Assembly (NCBI RefSeq): GCF_003718735.1 | Contig: NZ_CP033460.1 | Coordinates: 1,612,001-1,676,000, forward strand | Source of the DNA: Staphylococcus debuckii | Lineage (GTDB): Bacteria > Bacillota > Bacilli > Staphylococcales > Staphylococcaceae | Reading direction: 5' to 3' | DNA: 64,000 bases | Made by a program: the position numbers and the translations under genes | Shown here: positions 36,872 through 46,864 of the stretch, in pieces | Numbering within the stretch: the stretch's first letter is position 1 | How the letters are laid out: every line of letters starts with the position of its first letter | The notes under the pieces: generated by a model | What the model was told of the DNA's origin: nothing | Databases searched by the model: none | The model's input: the letters and a program-made list of their open reading frames with translations, nothing else

Positions 36872-37049
36872 TGAAGCGAGTTAAGGACGGTGCGAGCTTA
36901 ACAATTAAATTGGCCTGACAATTCAATAATCTAAGCGAGTGTCTACACTAAATTGGGTGGAACCGCGGGTTATATTTATTAATCATGAATTTAGATAACT
37001 CGTCCCAAGATTTCGAAATGTTTATTTCGTTATCTTGGGGCGTTTTTTT
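36872..37049 (+). ncRNA. Glycyl-tRNA-sensing T-box leader with terminator
   Basis: The T-box sequence GGGTGGAACCGCGGG lies at 36955-36969. The Stem I distal motif GGTGCGAGC is near 36890, and a candidate GGC glycine specifier (in TTGGCCTG) is at about 36911-36913. The terminator CGTCCCAAGAT ... ATCTTGGGGCG, with a GAAAT/ATTTC inner stem and seven T, is at 37001-37049. Uncharged tRNA-Gly should favour the antiterminator and glyS expression. The upstream T-box segment is the only strong functional signal in the 310 nt between ccpN and glyS besides the two promoters. Confidence 0.92.
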
Positions 37050-37074
37050 ATTTAAAAAAGAGGAGTGTTGTGAA

Positions 37075-38466
37075 ATGGCAAAAGATATGGACTCAGTTGT
37101 ACAACTGGCGAAACACAGAGGTTTTGTGTTTCCGGGAAGTGAAATCTATGGTGGATTATCAAATACTTGGGATTATGGCCCACTAGGTGTTGAATTAAAA
37201 AATAATATTAAACAAGCATGGTGGAAAAAATTTATTTCTCAATCCCCATATAACGTTGGATTAGATGCAGCAATCTTAATGAATCCAAAGACTTGGGAAG
37301 CTTCAGGACACCTTGGCAACTTTAATGACCCGATGATTGACAATAAAGATAGTAAAATCCGTTATCGTGCGGATAAATTGATTGAAGATTATATGCAAAA
37401 TGAAAAAGGTGACGAAAACTTTATTGCTGACGGTTTAAGCTTTGATGAGATGAAACGTATCATTGAAGAAGAAGGTATTAAAGATCCAGTCAGCGGTACG
37501 GCAAATTGGACAGACATCAGACAATTTAATTTAATGTTCAAAACCTTCCAAGGGGTTACTGAAGATTCTACAAACGAAATTTTCTTACGTCCTGAAACGG
37601 CACAAGGTATTTTTGTAAACTACAAAAATGTGCAACGTTCTATGCGTAAAAAATTACCATTTGGTATTGGACAAATTGGTAAATCATTCCGTAATGAAAT
37701 CACACCAGGTAACTTTATTTTCAGAACTCGCGAATTCGAACAAATGGAGCTTGAATTCTTCTGTAAGCCTGGCGAAGAAATTGAATGGCAAAACTACTGG
37801 AAAACTTTTGCTGAAAAATGGTTGTTGGACTTAGGTGTTCAAAACGAAAATATCCGTCTTCGTGACCATGATGAAGATGAGCTATCTCACTATTCTAATG
37901 CAACAACTGATATTGAATACAAATTCCCATTCGGTTGGGGCGAATTATGGGGCATTGCCAGCCGTACAGACTATGATTTGAAAAAACATAGTGAATTCTC
38001 AGGTGATGACTTTAAATATCATGACCCTGAAACAAATGAAAAATATATTCCTTATTGTATCGAGCCTTCACTAGGTGCTGACCGTGTAACATTAGCTTTC
38101 CTTTGTGATGCTTATGATCGTGAAGGAGTAGAAGGAAGCAAAGACGAAAGAACTGTTTTACACTTCCACCCTGCACTCGCACCTTATAAGGCAGCAATTT
38201 TACCTTTAAGTAAAAAATTGTCTGAAGAAGCTATCAAAGTTTATGAACAGTTAAGCGAAAACTTTACTGTAGACTTTGACGAATCTCAATCCATCGGTAA
38301 ACGTTATCGTCGTCAAGATGAAATTGGTACTCCTTATTGTATTACATTTGATTTTGATTCACTTGAAGACCAACAAGTTACTGTTCGTGATCGTGACTCA
38401 ATGGAACAAGTGCGTATGCCGATTTCAGAACTAAACGATTTTATTGCTGAACAAGTAAGATTCTAA
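37075..38466 (+). CDS. glyS: Glycine-tRNA ligase, single-chain type
   Basis: This class II synthetase (alpha2 type, GlyQS) charges tRNA-Gly. The 463-residue protein has [23 protein letters not shown] at the N-terminus. Motif 2 is [34 protein letters not shown], which includes the F-RxE element, and motif 3 is [14 protein letters not shown]. The anticodon-binding domain begins with [16 protein letters not shown] near residue 360. The ATG at 37075 has AAAGAGG upstream and gives the same length as in S. aureus. It is read on the plus strand behind a T-box leader. Confidence 0.97.
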   Translation: MAKDMDSVVQLAKHRGFVFPGSEIYGGLSNTWDYGPLGVELKNNIKQAWWKKFISQSPYNVGLDAAILMNPKTWEASGHLGNFNDPMIDNKDSKIRYRADKLIEDYMQNEKGDENFIADGLSFDEMKRIIEEEGIKDPVSGTANWTDIRQFNLMFKTFQGVTEDSTNEIFLRPETAQGIFVNYKNVQRSMRKKLPFGIGQIGKSFRNEITPGNFIFRTREFEQMELEFFCKPGEEIEWQNYWKTFAEKWLLDLGVQNENIRLRDHDEDELSHYSNATTDIEYKFPFGWGELWGIASRTDYDLKKHSEFSGDDFKYHDPETNEKYIPYCIEPSLGADRVTLAFLCDAYDREGVEGSKDERTVLHFHPALAPYKAAILPLSKKLSEEAIKVYEQLSENFTVDFDESQSIGKRYRRQDEIGTPYCITFDFDSLEDQQVTVRDRDSMEQVRMPISELNDFIAEQVRF

Positions 38467-38480
38467 TTAGTTCTATAAAA

Positions 38481-38512
38481 ACGGGTTAGGACAACATAAT
38501 GTCCTAACCCGT
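38481..38512. terminator. Bidirectional terminator between glyS and recO
   Basis: The arms ACGGGTTAGGAC and GTCCTAACCCGT are perfect, with an 8-nt loop (AACATAAT), flanked by AAAAA on the left and TTAATTTTTT on the right. It can end glyS on the plus strand and recO on the minus strand; the recO stop codon touches it. The GGGTTRGGAC arm is like the small hairpin of the dispersed repeat. Confidence 0.9.
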
Positions 38513-39279
38513 TAATTTTTTGTTTGATTGGTTTCTAAACGTTTTAATTGATTAATAAGTTTTTGACTTCTGAAGAAGATGCCAGCATATTCTCGATAAA
38601 GCATTATTAATAAATCCGACATTTCATCTAAAATTTCTTGATGAATATTGAGTTGATTCATCTTAGTGATGGAGAGTTTCTGTAAGACATCCAATAAATA
38701 TAAGGTTTTATTTGAAATTGGAATAGCTTTAGGATCTCGATTTATATAATCTCTAGAAATGACACCATGGAATTTAAAACTGAATGCATTGAGTTTAGAC
38801 TGATCGTTATCCGCAGAAACTGCACATTTGCCAAAATCAATTGTAAAGCCGAAATCGTTCATTTTCTTTAATAACACTATAATCGACATCAACTGTGCGC
38901 TATCTTTTTTATTAATACGTTCTAAACAAAACGCTAGAAGTTGGAAGTTAAATTGAGAGATTTCTTCATCTTCCATAGATTTATCTATAATTTCAGCGCA
39001 TAAGGCAGCATAGCTACTCTCATAGATATCTAATCTGAGCTGGTAATTTTGATTAATGACATCGACTGAATTAAGAACACCAAGCCCTCTCAGTTTGGCG
39101 TATATAAATAATCCATACACAAATAACTGTGTATTTGCTTGTAATCCGGTTTTGCTCTTCTTGGCTCTCTTAGCCATTAAAGGAACTTTAGCACCATTTT
39201 CATTTAAAATTGTGATTATCTTATCGGATTCTCCATAGTCGACAGTTTTTATAATAATTCCTTTTTGTTTCATCAACAT
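38512..39279 (-). CDS. recO: DNA repair protein RecO
   Basis: RecO anneals complementary strands and helps RecR load RecA at gaps. The 255-residue protein has an N-terminal OB-fold ([24 protein letters not shown]) and a helical C-terminal domain. The start is ATG 39279, preceded by GGTG; an in-frame GTG four codons earlier is the other option. [25 protein letters not shown] is the typical staphylococcal C-terminus. It lies 25 nt after era, in the standard phoH-ybeY-dgkA-cdd-era-recO order. Confidence 0.93.
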   Translation of the reverse strand: MLMKQKGIIIKTVDYGESDKIITILNENGAKVPLMAKRAKKSKTGLQANTQLFVYGLFIYAKLRGLGVLNSVDVINQNYQLRLDIYESSYAALCAEIIDKSMEDEEISQFNFQLLAFCLERINKKDSAQLMSIIVLLKKMNDFGFTIDFGKCAVSADNDQSKLNAFSFKFHGVISRDYINRDPKAIPISNKTLYLLDVLQKLSITKMNQLNIHQEILDEMSDLLIMLYREYAGIFFRSQKLINQLKRLETNQTKN

Positions 39280-39304
39280 CAGGGGATTCACCGACCTTTA
39301 CAAT

Positions 39305-40204
39305 TTAATCTTTGTCCTCAATATAACCCATTTGACGGATAAAGTTAACTTTATTACGCCAATCTTTTTGTACTTTAACCCATAAGTCTAAATAAACTTT
39401 TGAGCCGAGTAAGTTCTCAATATCTAATCTAGCACGTTTGCCGATTTCTTTTAATTTTTTTCCGCCTTTACCGATAACAATACCTTTTTGTGAATCTCTC
39501 TCCACATAAATGGTAGCTTCAATTCTAACCTTATCCTCAGATTGTTTGACCATACGTTCGACGTTAACTCCGATTGAGTGAGGAATTTCTTCACTTGTTA
39601 AGTGTAACACTTTCTCTCTGATAAGTTCACTCACTACAAATTGTTCTGGGTGATCGGATATTTGTCCATCTGGATAATATTGCGGGCCTTCAGGCATATA
39701 AGATTTTAAGACATTGATAAAGTGGTCTACATTTAAACCTTCCAGTGCTGACATTGGAACTGCTTCAGTGAATTGCATATGCTTTTCATAACTTTCAATG
39801 ATTGGCATTATTTGATCAGGATGCACTAAATCTATTTTATTAATAACTAAGAAAACAGGTGTTTTGATATTTTTTAACATTTCCATAATGTATTCATCGC
39901 CACGGCCGATTTCCTCATTTGCATTAACCATGAAGATTACAGCATCTACTTCAGAAAGTGTATTTTTTGCCACTTTCATCATGTAATCCCCTAATTTATG
40001 TTTAGGTTTATGAATTCCCGGTGTATCCACAAAAATGATTTGTGCGTCATCTTCAGTCATAACACCGTGTATCTTATTTCTTGTTGTTTGAGCTTTATCA
40101 GACATAATAGCAATTTTATGTCCCAAAACTCTGTTCATAAATGTAGACTTCCCTACATTAGGTCTGCCTATAATTGCGACAAACCCAGATTTGTGTTCTG
40201 TCAT
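39305..40204 (-). CDS. era: GTPase Era
   Basis: Era is a GTPase that binds the 3' end of 16S rRNA and assists 30S assembly. The 299-residue protein has G1 [12 protein letters not shown] (about residue 12), G3 [15 protein letters not shown]4 LVINKIDLV and a C-terminal KH domain with [19 protein letters not shown] near residue 242. The ATG overlaps the cdd stop by 4 nt. Length and motifs are standard. Confidence 0.97.
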   Translation of the reverse strand: MTEHKSGFVAIIGRPNVGKSTFMNRVLGHKIAIMSDKAQTTRNKIHGVMTEDDAQIIFVDTPGIHKPKHKLGDYMMKVAKNTLSEVDAVIFMVNANEEIGRGDEYIMEMLKNIKTPVFLVINKIDLVHPDQIMPIIESYEKHMQFTEAVPMSALEGLNVDHFINVLKSYMPEGPQYYPDGQISDHPEQFVVSELIREKVLHLTSEEIPHSIGVNVERMVKQSEDKVRIEATIYVERDSQKGIVIGKGGKKLKEIGKRARLDIENLLGSKVYLDLWVKVQKDWRNKVNFIRQMGYIEDKD

Positions 40205-40608
40205 AAATTCAAATCCTTTCCTGAAAAACCTAATGGTAATAACTCATTTATATTTGTTTCAATTACTTCACCTTTGTGATTTGTCAGATAGATAGGCATA
40301 TCATCATCACATAATTCTTTAATCACTTGACGGCATGATCCGCATGGAGAAGATGGCGAATCTGCATCCACAGTAATTGTCAATGATTCAAAGTCGCCTG
40401 GTTTATAACCCTGACTGATTGCAGCAACTAAACTTGAACGTTCTGCGCATATTGCTTCACCATAAGCTGCATTCTCTACGTTGGCTCCAAAAAATTCTGA
40501 ACCATCTTTAGCACGTAAATAGGCACCGACTTTAAATTTACTGTATGGTGAATAAGAATGGCTTTGTGCTTCTCTTACTTTTTTGAAATGTTCATCAGTA
40601 TATGCCAT
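40201..40608 (-). CDS. cdd: Cytidine deaminase
   Basis: Cdd deaminates cytidine and deoxycytidine in pyrimidine salvage. The 135-residue homotetrameric-type protein has the zinc-site motifs [18 protein letters not shown] (CAE, about residue 53) and [13 protein letters not shown] (about residue 86). [18 protein letters not shown] is the N-terminal signature. AAAGGAG precedes the ATG. It is coupled to era by an ATGA overlap. Confidence 0.96.
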   Translation of the reverse strand: MAYTDEHFKKVREAQSHSYSPYSKFKVGAYLRAKDGSEFFGANVENAAYGEAICAERSSLVAAISQGYKPGDFESLTITVDADSPSSPCGSCRQVIKELCDDDMPIYLTNHKGEVIETNINELLPLGFSGKDLNL

Positions 40609-40629
40609 AAACTTTGTCTCCTTTATTAT

Positions 40630-40968
40630 CTATTTAAAAATGTAAGGAATAAAAATAATAATACCTATAATGAGTGCAGCAATTGAGGTAATTAAAACAC
40701 TTAAAGCTGCTATATCTTTTGCATACTTAGCATATAGTTTATATTCATCTGTTACTAAATCAACAACATATTCGACAGCTGTATTGATTGCTTCGAAAGA
40801 GAGCACTAAGCTTATGACAATAATTAATATAATCCATTCAAATTTAGTAATGTGGAAGATGAATCCTGCTGTAATTACCACTGCTGCCGCTAATAAATGC
40901 AACAGAAAATTTTGGTCTTTTTTTATGATTGTAAAAAGACCTTGTATTGGATATTTAAAACGATTCAT
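40630..40968 (-). CDS. dgkA: Diacylglycerol/undecaprenol kinase family protein
   Basis: This small integral membrane kinase is of the DgkA family; Gram-positive members usually phosphorylate undecaprenol. The 112-residue protein has three membrane helices and the family signature LSFEAINTAVEYVVDLVT at about residues 60-77. It is followed by AKYAKDIAALSVLITSIAALI with the conserved Lys/Asp. ATG 40968 is preferred to a TTG one codon earlier. It lies between ybeY and cdd. Confidence 0.92.
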   Translation of the reverse strand: MNRFKYPIQGLFTIIKKDQNFLLHLLAAAVVITAGFIFHITKFEWIILIIVISLVLSFEAINTAVEYVVDLVTDEYKLYAKYAKDIAALSVLITSIAALIIGIIIFIPYIFK

Positions 40969-40972
40969 CAAA

Positions 40973-41434
40973 CTATTCTCTCGTTAAACCATAATTGTCT
41001 AGAATAGTTTTTTGACGCCCGAACATTTCTTTTTCATCTTCTTCATTCATATGGTCATAACCTAATAAATGTAAAAAACCGTGAAGCGCTAAAAAACCTA
41101 ATTCTCTTTCAAAAGAATGACCGTATTGTTCTGCTTGTTCCTTAGCAACATCAGCACAAATTACGATATCTCCTAATACTCTAGGCATATCCAAACCTTC
41201 GATTTCAGGCTCATCCTCTTCTAAGGCAAATGAGATAACATCTGTAACTTTATCTTTATCTCTGTAATCTCTGTTGATTTGTTGAATTTCGTCTTTGTCG
41301 ACAAATGTAACAGATAGCTCTGCATCTTCTTCTATTTGTTCTTCGGATTTTGCAAATGTAAGCAATTTATCAATTTGCTTATACCACTCATCTTTCACTT
41401 CATCGGTATGATCTGTAAAATCAATTGTAAACAT
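40973..41434 (-). CDS. ybeY: Endoribonuclease YbeY
   Basis: YbeY is a zinc endoribonuclease needed for 16S rRNA 3'-end maturation and quality control. The 153-residue protein has the metal motif [19 protein letters not shown] near residue 118 (HxxxHxxxxxH). [20 protein letters not shown] precedes it. GAAGGAG lies before the ATG. It sits between phoH and dgkA. Confidence 0.96.
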   Translation of the reverse strand: MFTIDFTDHTDEVKDEWYKQIDKLLTFAKSEEQIEEDAELSVTFVDKDEIQQINRDYRDKDKVTDVISFALEEDEPEIEGLDMPRVLGDIVICADVAKEQAEQYGHSFERELGFLALHGFLHLLGYDHMNEEDEKEMFGRQKTILDNYGLTRE

Positions 41435-41439
41435 TTAGA

Positions 41440-42387
41440 TTATTCATCTCCTTCATACTGATCAATAATTTTACTGACCAATGGATGTCGTACTACATCG
41501 CTTTGATCTAATTTTTGGACACTAATTCCTTTTACACCAGACAGTCTCTTCACAGCTTGTTTCAAACCGCTTTTAACACCTCTAGGCAAGTCCACTTGTG
41601 TCATGTCTCCGGTTACAACCATTTGAGAACCGAATCCTAGTCTAGTTAAGAACATTTTCATTTGCGCATGAGTCGTATTTTGAGCTTCATCTAAAATAAC
41701 AAATGCATCGTCTAAAGTACGTCCTCGCATATATGCTAATGGAGCTACTTCAATAATTCCACGTTCGATAAATCGTGCAGTCTGTTCTGGTCCTAAAACA
41801 GTATGCAATCCGTCATATAATGGTCTCAAATAAGGGTCTACTTTCTCTTTCAAGTCACCAGGTAGGAATCCTAGTGATTCTCCTGCTTCTACTGCTGGTC
41901 GTGTTAATACTATTCTTTTCACATTTCCTTGGCGTAATTCTTTAGCAGCATAAACTACAGCTAAGAATGTTTTGCCGGTACCAGCTGGTCCAATTCCAAA
42001 GACTAAATCATTATGCTTCATAGCATTTAAATATAATCTTTGACCCATTGTTTTAGCACGTATTGTTTTTCCATAAGCATCTTTAGTGATTGATTCATCG
42101 TACAAATCGACTAAATGATTAATTGATCCTTTTTCAGCCATTTTTATTGCTGCTTCTACATCTTTTAGGTTGATAGATATACCTTGATCTATTACTTTCA
42201 ATAGATTCTTAATAACAGCCTCAGCCTTCTTAATTTCTTCTTCTTGTTGCCCTTTTACAGCTATTTCTTGCCCTCTCGCATGTATAATAACTTCGAAAGC
42301 TTCTTCAATTGCTTGTATATTTTCATCATTATTACCTATAAGCGCTTGGGCTTGATTCATATCGTCAATAACTATGATTCCTGGCAT
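41440..42387 (-). CDS. phoH: PhoH-like ATPase
   Basis: PhoH/YbeZ is an ATPase that works with YbeY in RNA metabolism. The 315-residue protein has Walker A FGIGPAGTGKTFLAVVYAA (about residue 130), VLTRPAVEAGESLGFLPGD and Walker B VILDEAQNTTHAQMKMFLTRL. Unlike full Bacillus PhoH proteins it starts directly with a short N-terminal domain (MPGIIVIDDMNQAQAL). It has AAAAGGAG before the ATG and is 5 nt upstream of ybeY. It is probably the first gene of the era operon. Confidence 0.94.
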   Translation of the reverse strand: MPGIIVIDDMNQAQALIGNNDENIQAIEEAFEVIIHARGQEIAVKGQQEEEIKKAEAVIKNLLKVIDQGISINLKDVEAAIKMAEKGSINHLVDLYDESITKDAYGKTIRAKTMGQRLYLNAMKHNDLVFGIGPAGTGKTFLAVVYAAKELRQGNVKRIVLTRPAVEAGESLGFLPGDLKEKVDPYLRPLYDGLHTVLGPEQTARFIERGIIEVAPLAYMRGRTLDDAFVILDEAQNTTHAQMKMFLTRLGFGSQMVVTGDMTQVDLPRGVKSGLKQAVKRLSGVKGISVQKLDQSDVVRHPLVSKIIDQYEGDE

Positions 42388-42568
42388 ACATTAACTCCTT
42401 TTCGTTAATACAGCTATCTTGTAGTCTGTAATATTTAATTTAAGATGCAGAATATTATTCTCTACGGAAATTTACGGACTTAGTTATAATTTCCACATAT
42501 TCATAACTCTATTATATCACGTTCTCTTAAATTAATAATCCGATATTGTTTACTTGAAATATGAAGAA

Positions 42569-42604
42569 AGGATTAGACCTTCATCAATGAGAAGATCTAA
42601 TCCT
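42569..42604 (-). terminator. Inverted repeat after the flotillin operon
   Basis: AGGATTAGA and TCTAATCCT arms, with an additional CTTC/GAAG stem inside, lie 9 nt downstream of the minus-strand stop at 42613. The tail CTTTCTTCAT has few consecutive U, so termination may be partial. The rest of 42388-42568 is AT-rich with no recognisable gene. Confidence 0.5.
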
Positions 42605-42612
42605 ATATCGAT

Positions 42613-43260
42613 TTATTGCAGTTGTTTAGGTTTACTTAAAATTTCAGACCAGATAATTCCGTTTATAACTTCATCATCGTCAAAACGCAATTTTCCATCT
42701 GTATTCTTACCTAGCACATTAGTGTCAGCAAATAGTTGTTTAAGTCTTGCTTTTTTCGCTCTATTAGAAAGATATTTGTCATTTATAATTTTTTGAGCGC
42801 GTCTTTCAATAATTAACAGTTGTTTTTCTTTCTCGCGGTCAATATCAGATCTATATGAGTGCAACTCTTGATTTAAGGAATGATTTAATTCTTTCATTTC
42901 CTCCATATCTTTCGGACTCATATTACGTGGCTTTTGTCTTTCATCTTTAGGTTGTTCTTGCCTTGAAGTAACTCTTTTTTCAACTTTTTCTGGTTCAATT
43001 TTCCCAAGTTGCTTAGAAGACGGTCGATTTTCGCGTGACTCTTTTTCAGAAGAATTATCGAATTCTCTTTGCAACTCTTCAAAAGTTTCACCTAGCTGTT
43101 CAAAAATACCTTTTTGACTTTTTCTTTCTGCGCTAGGTTGCTGTCTCGGTTGTTGTGTTCTAGGCGGTTGATTTTGACGTTTTTTATGACTTTTATCATT
43201 GATAGCAGTTATTATTGAAACGATGATACTAATAATAAAAATTATGAGACCAATACTCAT
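42613..43260 (-). CDS. Hypothetical membrane-anchored charged protein of the flotillin operon
   Basis: The 215-residue protein has one N-terminal membrane helix (residues about 3-20, IGLIIFIISIIVSIITAI), a Gln/Pro/Arg-rich linker (about 25-55), a charged coiled-coil region (about 50-165) and a C-terminal part FADTNVLGKNTDGKLRFDDDEVINGIIWSEIL. I do not recognise a domain. It is the last gene after the NfeD and FloA genes (15 nt after floA), so it may belong to the same membrane microdomain. AAGAGGTG precedes the ATG. Confidence 0.8.
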   Translation of the reverse strand: MSIGLIIFIISIIVSIITAINDKSHKKRQNQPPRTQQPRQQPSAERKSQKGIFEQLGETFEELQREFDNSSEKESRENRPSSKQLGKIEPEKVEKRVTSRQEQPKDERQKPRNMSPKDMEEMKELNHSLNQELHSYRSDIDREKEKQLLIIERRAQKIINDKYLSNRAKKARLKQLFADTNVLGKNTDGKLRFDDDEVINGIIWSEILSKPKQLQ

Positions 43261-43275
43261 TTAATCACCTCTTTT

Positions 43276-44265
43276 TTACTTATCTGGTGACTCGTTATTG
43301 TCATCTGTATGAGTTCGCTTATTAATTGACTCTCTCATTCCTGTATCTGCTTCTATATTTTTCAAATTGTAATAATCTTTAACGCCGATATTACCTTTTC
43401 TTAATGCTTCTGACATAGCAAGCGGTACTTCAGATTCAGCTTCTACAACTTTGGCACGCATTTCTTGAACTCTAGCTTTCATTTCTTGTTCAGATGCTAC
43501 TGCCATAGCACGACGTTCCTCAGCTTTAGCTTGGGCAATGTTTTTATCAGCAAGAGCTTGTTCAGTTTGAAGATCAGCACCGATATTTTTACCGATATCT
43601 ACATCTGCAATATCAATAGATAAAATTTCGAATGCTGTTCCTGAGTCTAAGCCTTTACTTAAAACGGTTTTAGAAATATTATCTGGATTTTCTAATACGA
43701 CTGTGTGGTGTTCACTTGAACCGATAGTGGAAACAATACCTTCACCTACACGGGCGATGATTGTTTCTTCACCGGCACCACCTACTAATCTCGAAATATT
43801 TGCACGCACTGTAATTCTAGCTTTAGCTTTCACTTCAATCCCGTTCATTGCTACCCCAGTAATAAATGGTGTTTCAATTACTTTCGGATTTACAGACATT
43901 TGAACGGCTTCTAACACATCACGGCCTGCTAAATCAATAGCTGCTCCTCTTTCGAATGGCAGATTAATATCTGCACGTTGAGCTGCAATATTAGCATCTA
44001 CAACTCTGTCTACATTACCTCCTGCTAAGTAATGTGATTCTAGCTGGTTTGTTGTAAGATTTAGACCTGCTTTGTGAGCTTTAATTAAAGGGGCGATAAC
44101 TTTTCTTGGAGATACACGTCTTAAACGCATACCGATCAATGTACCAATGCTAACTTTAACGCCTGCAGCAATTGCTGAAATCCATAGTCCAATAGGAACA
44201 AATGAAAATAGTATTAATAACGCAATGATAGCAATTATAATAATAATAATTAGAGGTATTAACAT
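43276..44265 (-). CDS. floA: Flotillin-like protein FloA
   Basis: FloA is a scaffold of functional membrane microdomains. The 329-residue protein has an N-terminal membrane segment (about 3-28, [20 protein letters not shown]), a membrane hairpin-like [20 protein letters not shown], a PHB/SPFH-type domain, and a C-terminal Ala/Glu coiled coil ([18 protein letters not shown] ...). It corresponds to Bacillus YqfA. It has AAAAGGAG before the ATG. It lies 10 nt after the NfeD gene, the usual flotillin-NfeD pairing. Confidence 0.95.
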   Translation of the reverse strand: MLIPLIIIIIIAIIALLILFSFVPIGLWISAIAAGVKVSIGTLIGMRLRRVSPRKVIAPLIKAHKAGLNLTTNQLESHYLAGGNVDRVVDANIAAQRADINLPFERGAAIDLAGRDVLEAVQMSVNPKVIETPFITGVAMNGIEVKAKARITVRANISRLVGGAGEETIIARVGEGIVSTIGSSEHHTVVLENPDNISKTVLSKGLDSGTAFEILSIDIADVDIGKNIGADLQTEQALADKNIAQAKAEERRAMAVASEQEMKARVQEMRAKVVEAESEVPLAMSEALRKGNIGVKDYYNLKNIEADTGMRESINKRTHTDDNNESPDK

Positions 44266-44284
44266 AATTGATTCTCCTTTTAAA

Positions 44285-45001
44285 TTAATTATTTGTAGGT
44301 ATTTCTCTGACTACTACTCTTGAACCCTCAACTTCAGTGACTTTGACTTTCACACCTCGCTGAATGAATGTACCATCCGATACAGCATCAATACGTTCAT
44401 CATTTAATGAGATAATTCCTGCTGGTCGAAGCTCAGTGAGTGTTTCAGCAGTTTGACCTACTAAATTAGAGCGGTCGTCATGTGAAGTATAGCCAGCTTC
44501 AGATGTTGTAGAGTCCCTTAAGATTACTTTTTCGAATAAAGAAATTTTTTTATTAAATCCTTTCACCAATATCACCCATTCAACAATTGATAAAATAAAG
44601 GCAATTACTACGTTTATCAACATCCATAGTATACTATCGCCTAACATAATAATACTGATTGTAATTAGAATGATTCCTATTATCCCAATCACTGCACCCA
44701 CTACGAAAAATTCAATGGTAAGAAGTATGATGCCTAGAATAAAAAGACCAATTGAAATTAAAGATACTTCACCTTGAATTAAAAAACCTAGAAAGAGTGT
44801 CATCAAAGCTAATGAGGCAATAATTCCTGCAAAGTTGATCCGCTTTGAGTAAAGTTGATAAAGGAAACCAAGAAAAATAATACAGGTTAAAATCAAGGAT
44901 ATAAGTGGACTGGTAATAAATTCTCCAAAACGTTGCATTAAGGGGCTTTGACTTGTCTGAAATACCGAAATATTATGTAAAATTTCGATGGAATGTGACA
45001 T
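44285..45001 (-). CDS. NfeD family membrane protein
   Basis: The 238-residue protein has about five membrane helices in the first 150 residues and a C-terminal OB-fold (about 165-238: [33 protein letters not shown]). This is the short NfeD class without a ClpP-like protease domain. The OB-fold is thought to interact with flotillins; it is the first gene of the three-gene operon with floA. AGCGAGGTG precedes the ATG. The short form and neighbourhood suggest a structural partner of FloA. Confidence 0.92.
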   Translation of the reverse strand: MSHSIEILHNISVFQTSQSPLMQRFGEFITSPLISLILTCIIFLGFLYQLYSKRINFAGIIASLALMTLFLGFLIQGEVSLISIGLFILGIILLTIEFFVVGAVIGIIGIILITISIIMLGDSILWMLINVVIAFILSIVEWVILVKGFNKKISLFEKVILRDSTTSEAGYTSHDDRSNLVGQTAETLTELRPAGIISLNDERIDAVSDGTFIQRGVKVKVTEVEGSRVVVREIPTNN

Positions 45002-45108
45002 AAATTCACCTCGCTCTCTTTTTCATTATACATGACAAATATAAAGAATTATAGTTTTAATAGAGTGAATTTATAGAAAATGAATTTAGGAAAACTTGTA
45101 AAAGAAAA

Positions 45109-45146
45109 GACCGTATAAACTACTGATTAGAGTAATTTATACGGTC
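45109..45146 (-). terminator. Terminator of rpsU
   Basis: GACCGTATAAA and TTTATACGGTC form a perfect 11-bp stem with a 16-nt loop; the minus strand continues TTTTCTTTTAC. It lies about 60 nt after the rpsU stop and upstream of the NfeD gene. Confidence 0.85.
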
Positions 45147-45206
45147 TTCAAAAACTGCATTTATATAATTCATATTTGTTGTTGAGGGAGTCAACAGACA
45201 TATCAA

Positions 45207-45383
45207 TTATTTAAATTTACGTTTACGTGCAGCTTCAGATTTCTTTTTACGTTTAACACTTGGTTTTTCGTAAAATTCACGTTTACGTACTTCTTGAATT
45301 GTACCGCTTTTTGAAACTGAGCGTTTGAAACGGCGTAATGCATCTTCAAGTGATTCGTTTTTACGGACTACTGTTTTAGACAT
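45207..45383 (-). CDS. rpsU: 30S ribosomal protein S21
   Basis: S21 is a small basic ribosomal protein. From the ATG at 45383 the protein has 58 residues: [20 protein letters not shown], then [26 protein letters not shown] and a Lys/Arg tail. The longer reading starting at 45434 has no homology in its first 17 residues, and GGAGGGAGGG precedes 45383. Here it lies between mtaB and the flotillin operon, as in S. aureus. Confidence 0.96.
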
Positions 45384-45513
45384 CTGTATTTCCCTCCCTC
45401 CAAATATCAACGGAACTTTATTTTTCGTTTGCATAACATGCTATATGCTATGCAATCATAAGTATAATATATATGATAGTTGCGGTCAATTAGAATAATT
45501 AATTTTTTGAATC

Positions 45514-46860
45514 TTAGATAATAGCTGTAAATTCACTGCGGTTAGATGCATGGTCGATTACTCTGACTACATGACCTTCATTTAACGGGTAACCTGCTTT
45601 AGTGATTTTAACACGGACGAGTTCACCAATCAGTGATTCATCACCTTCAAATTCCACTTTCATATAGTTGTCAGCATAGCCTACAAGTGTACCTGGATGT
45701 TCCCCTGCTTCTTCAGGAATCACTTCTAATACTTCATCTTCGAAGTGAGAAGCATATTGTTTAGCTAATTGATTGCTTAATTCAATTAGTTTGTGAACGC
45801 GGTCATTTTTAACATTTTCATCAATTTGATCATCCATTCTTGCAGCTGGTGTACCTGTACGCGCTGAATAAGGGAAGACATGTAATTCAGAGAAATGATG
45901 TTTTAAAATAAAATCGTAAGTTTCTTGGAATTCTTCTTCAGTTTCCCCAGGGAATCCTACAATTACATCGCTCGTTACCGCTAAACCAGGTAATGCTTCA
46001 TGTAACTTCATCAGACGTTCAGAAAAATGTGCCATAGAGTATTTTCTGCGCATTCTTTTTAATACAGAATCAGAACCTGATTGTAACGGAACATGCAGAT
46101 GACGTACTACTTTATTTGAATTTGAAATTACATTAATAACTTCATCAGTTAGTTGACTTGCCTCGATGGAAGAAATTCTAATACGTTCAAGACCTTCAAC
46201 AGTTTCTAAATCTCTTAGTAGCTGTGCTAAGTTGTAATCTTTTAGGTCCTGGCCGTAGCCGCCTGTATGAATACCTGTAAGAACAATTTCTTTGTAGCCT
46301 GAATTAACGAGTGTTGTTGCTTGTTCAACTACTTTTTCCGGGTCTCTAGATCGCATAAGACCACGTGCCCATGGAATAATACAAAAAGTACAGAAATTAT
46401 TGCATCCTTCTTGGATTTTAAGAGAAGCTCTTGTTCTGTCGGTAAAATAAGGAACTTCTAGTTCTTCATATTTACGATTTTTCATTATATTACCTACACC
46501 ATTGATAGGTTCTCGTTCTGCTTTGAATTCTTCAATATAATCTAATAACTTAGTTCGATCTTGTGTACCGACTACTACATCAACCCCTGGAATTTCCATG
46601 ATTTCAGCAGATGACGTTTGTGCGTAACAACCTGTGACACAGACCACTGCTTCAGGATTTTTTCTGATAGCGCGACGTATGATTTGTCGGCTTTTTTTAT
46701 CTCCAGTATTAGTTACAGTACATGTATTTATAACAAAGACATCTGCGTTGGTATCAAATTCAACTCGATCATAACCAGCGTCTTTAAATAATTGCCAAAT
46801 TGCTTCAGTTTCATAATGGTTTACTTTACAACCTAAGGTATGAAAAGCTACAGTTGACAT
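45514..46860 (-). CDS. mtaB: tRNA t6A37 methylthiotransferase MtaB
   Basis: MtaB is a radical SAM enzyme that turns t6A37 into ms2t6A in tRNA that reads ANN codons. The 448-residue protein has the UPF0004 N-terminal domain with cysteines in TLGCKVNHYETEA, INTCTVTNTGDKKS and VVCVTGCYAQ. The radical SAM motif is EGCNNFCTFCIIPWARG (CxxxCxxC, about residue 148), and a C-terminal TRAM domain follows. It is the last of the dnaJ-prmA-rsmE-mtaB set. GGGGTG precedes the ATG. Confidence 0.95.
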   Translation of the reverse strand: MSTVAFHTLGCKVNHYETEAIWQLFKDAGYDRVEFDTNADVFVINTCTVTNTGDKKSRQIIRRAIRKNPEAVVCVTGCYAQTSSAEIMEIPGVDVVVGTQDRTKLLDYIEEFKAEREPINGVGNIMKNRKYEELEVPYFTDRTRASLKIQEGCNNFCTFCIIPWARGLMRSRDPEKVVEQATTLVNSGYKEIVLTGIHTGGYGQDLKDYNLAQLLRDLETVEGLERIRISSIEASQLTDEVINVISNSNKVVRHLHVPLQSGSDSVLKRMRRKYSMAHFSERLMKLHEALPGLAVTSDVIVGFPGETEEEFQETYDFILKHHFSELHVFPYSARTGTPAARMDDQIDENVKNDRVHKLIELSNQLAKQYASHFEDEVLEVIPEEAGEHPGTLVGYADNYMKVEFEGDESLIGELVRVKITKAGYPLNEGHVVRVIDHASNRSEFTAII

Positions 46861-46864
46861 TTCT

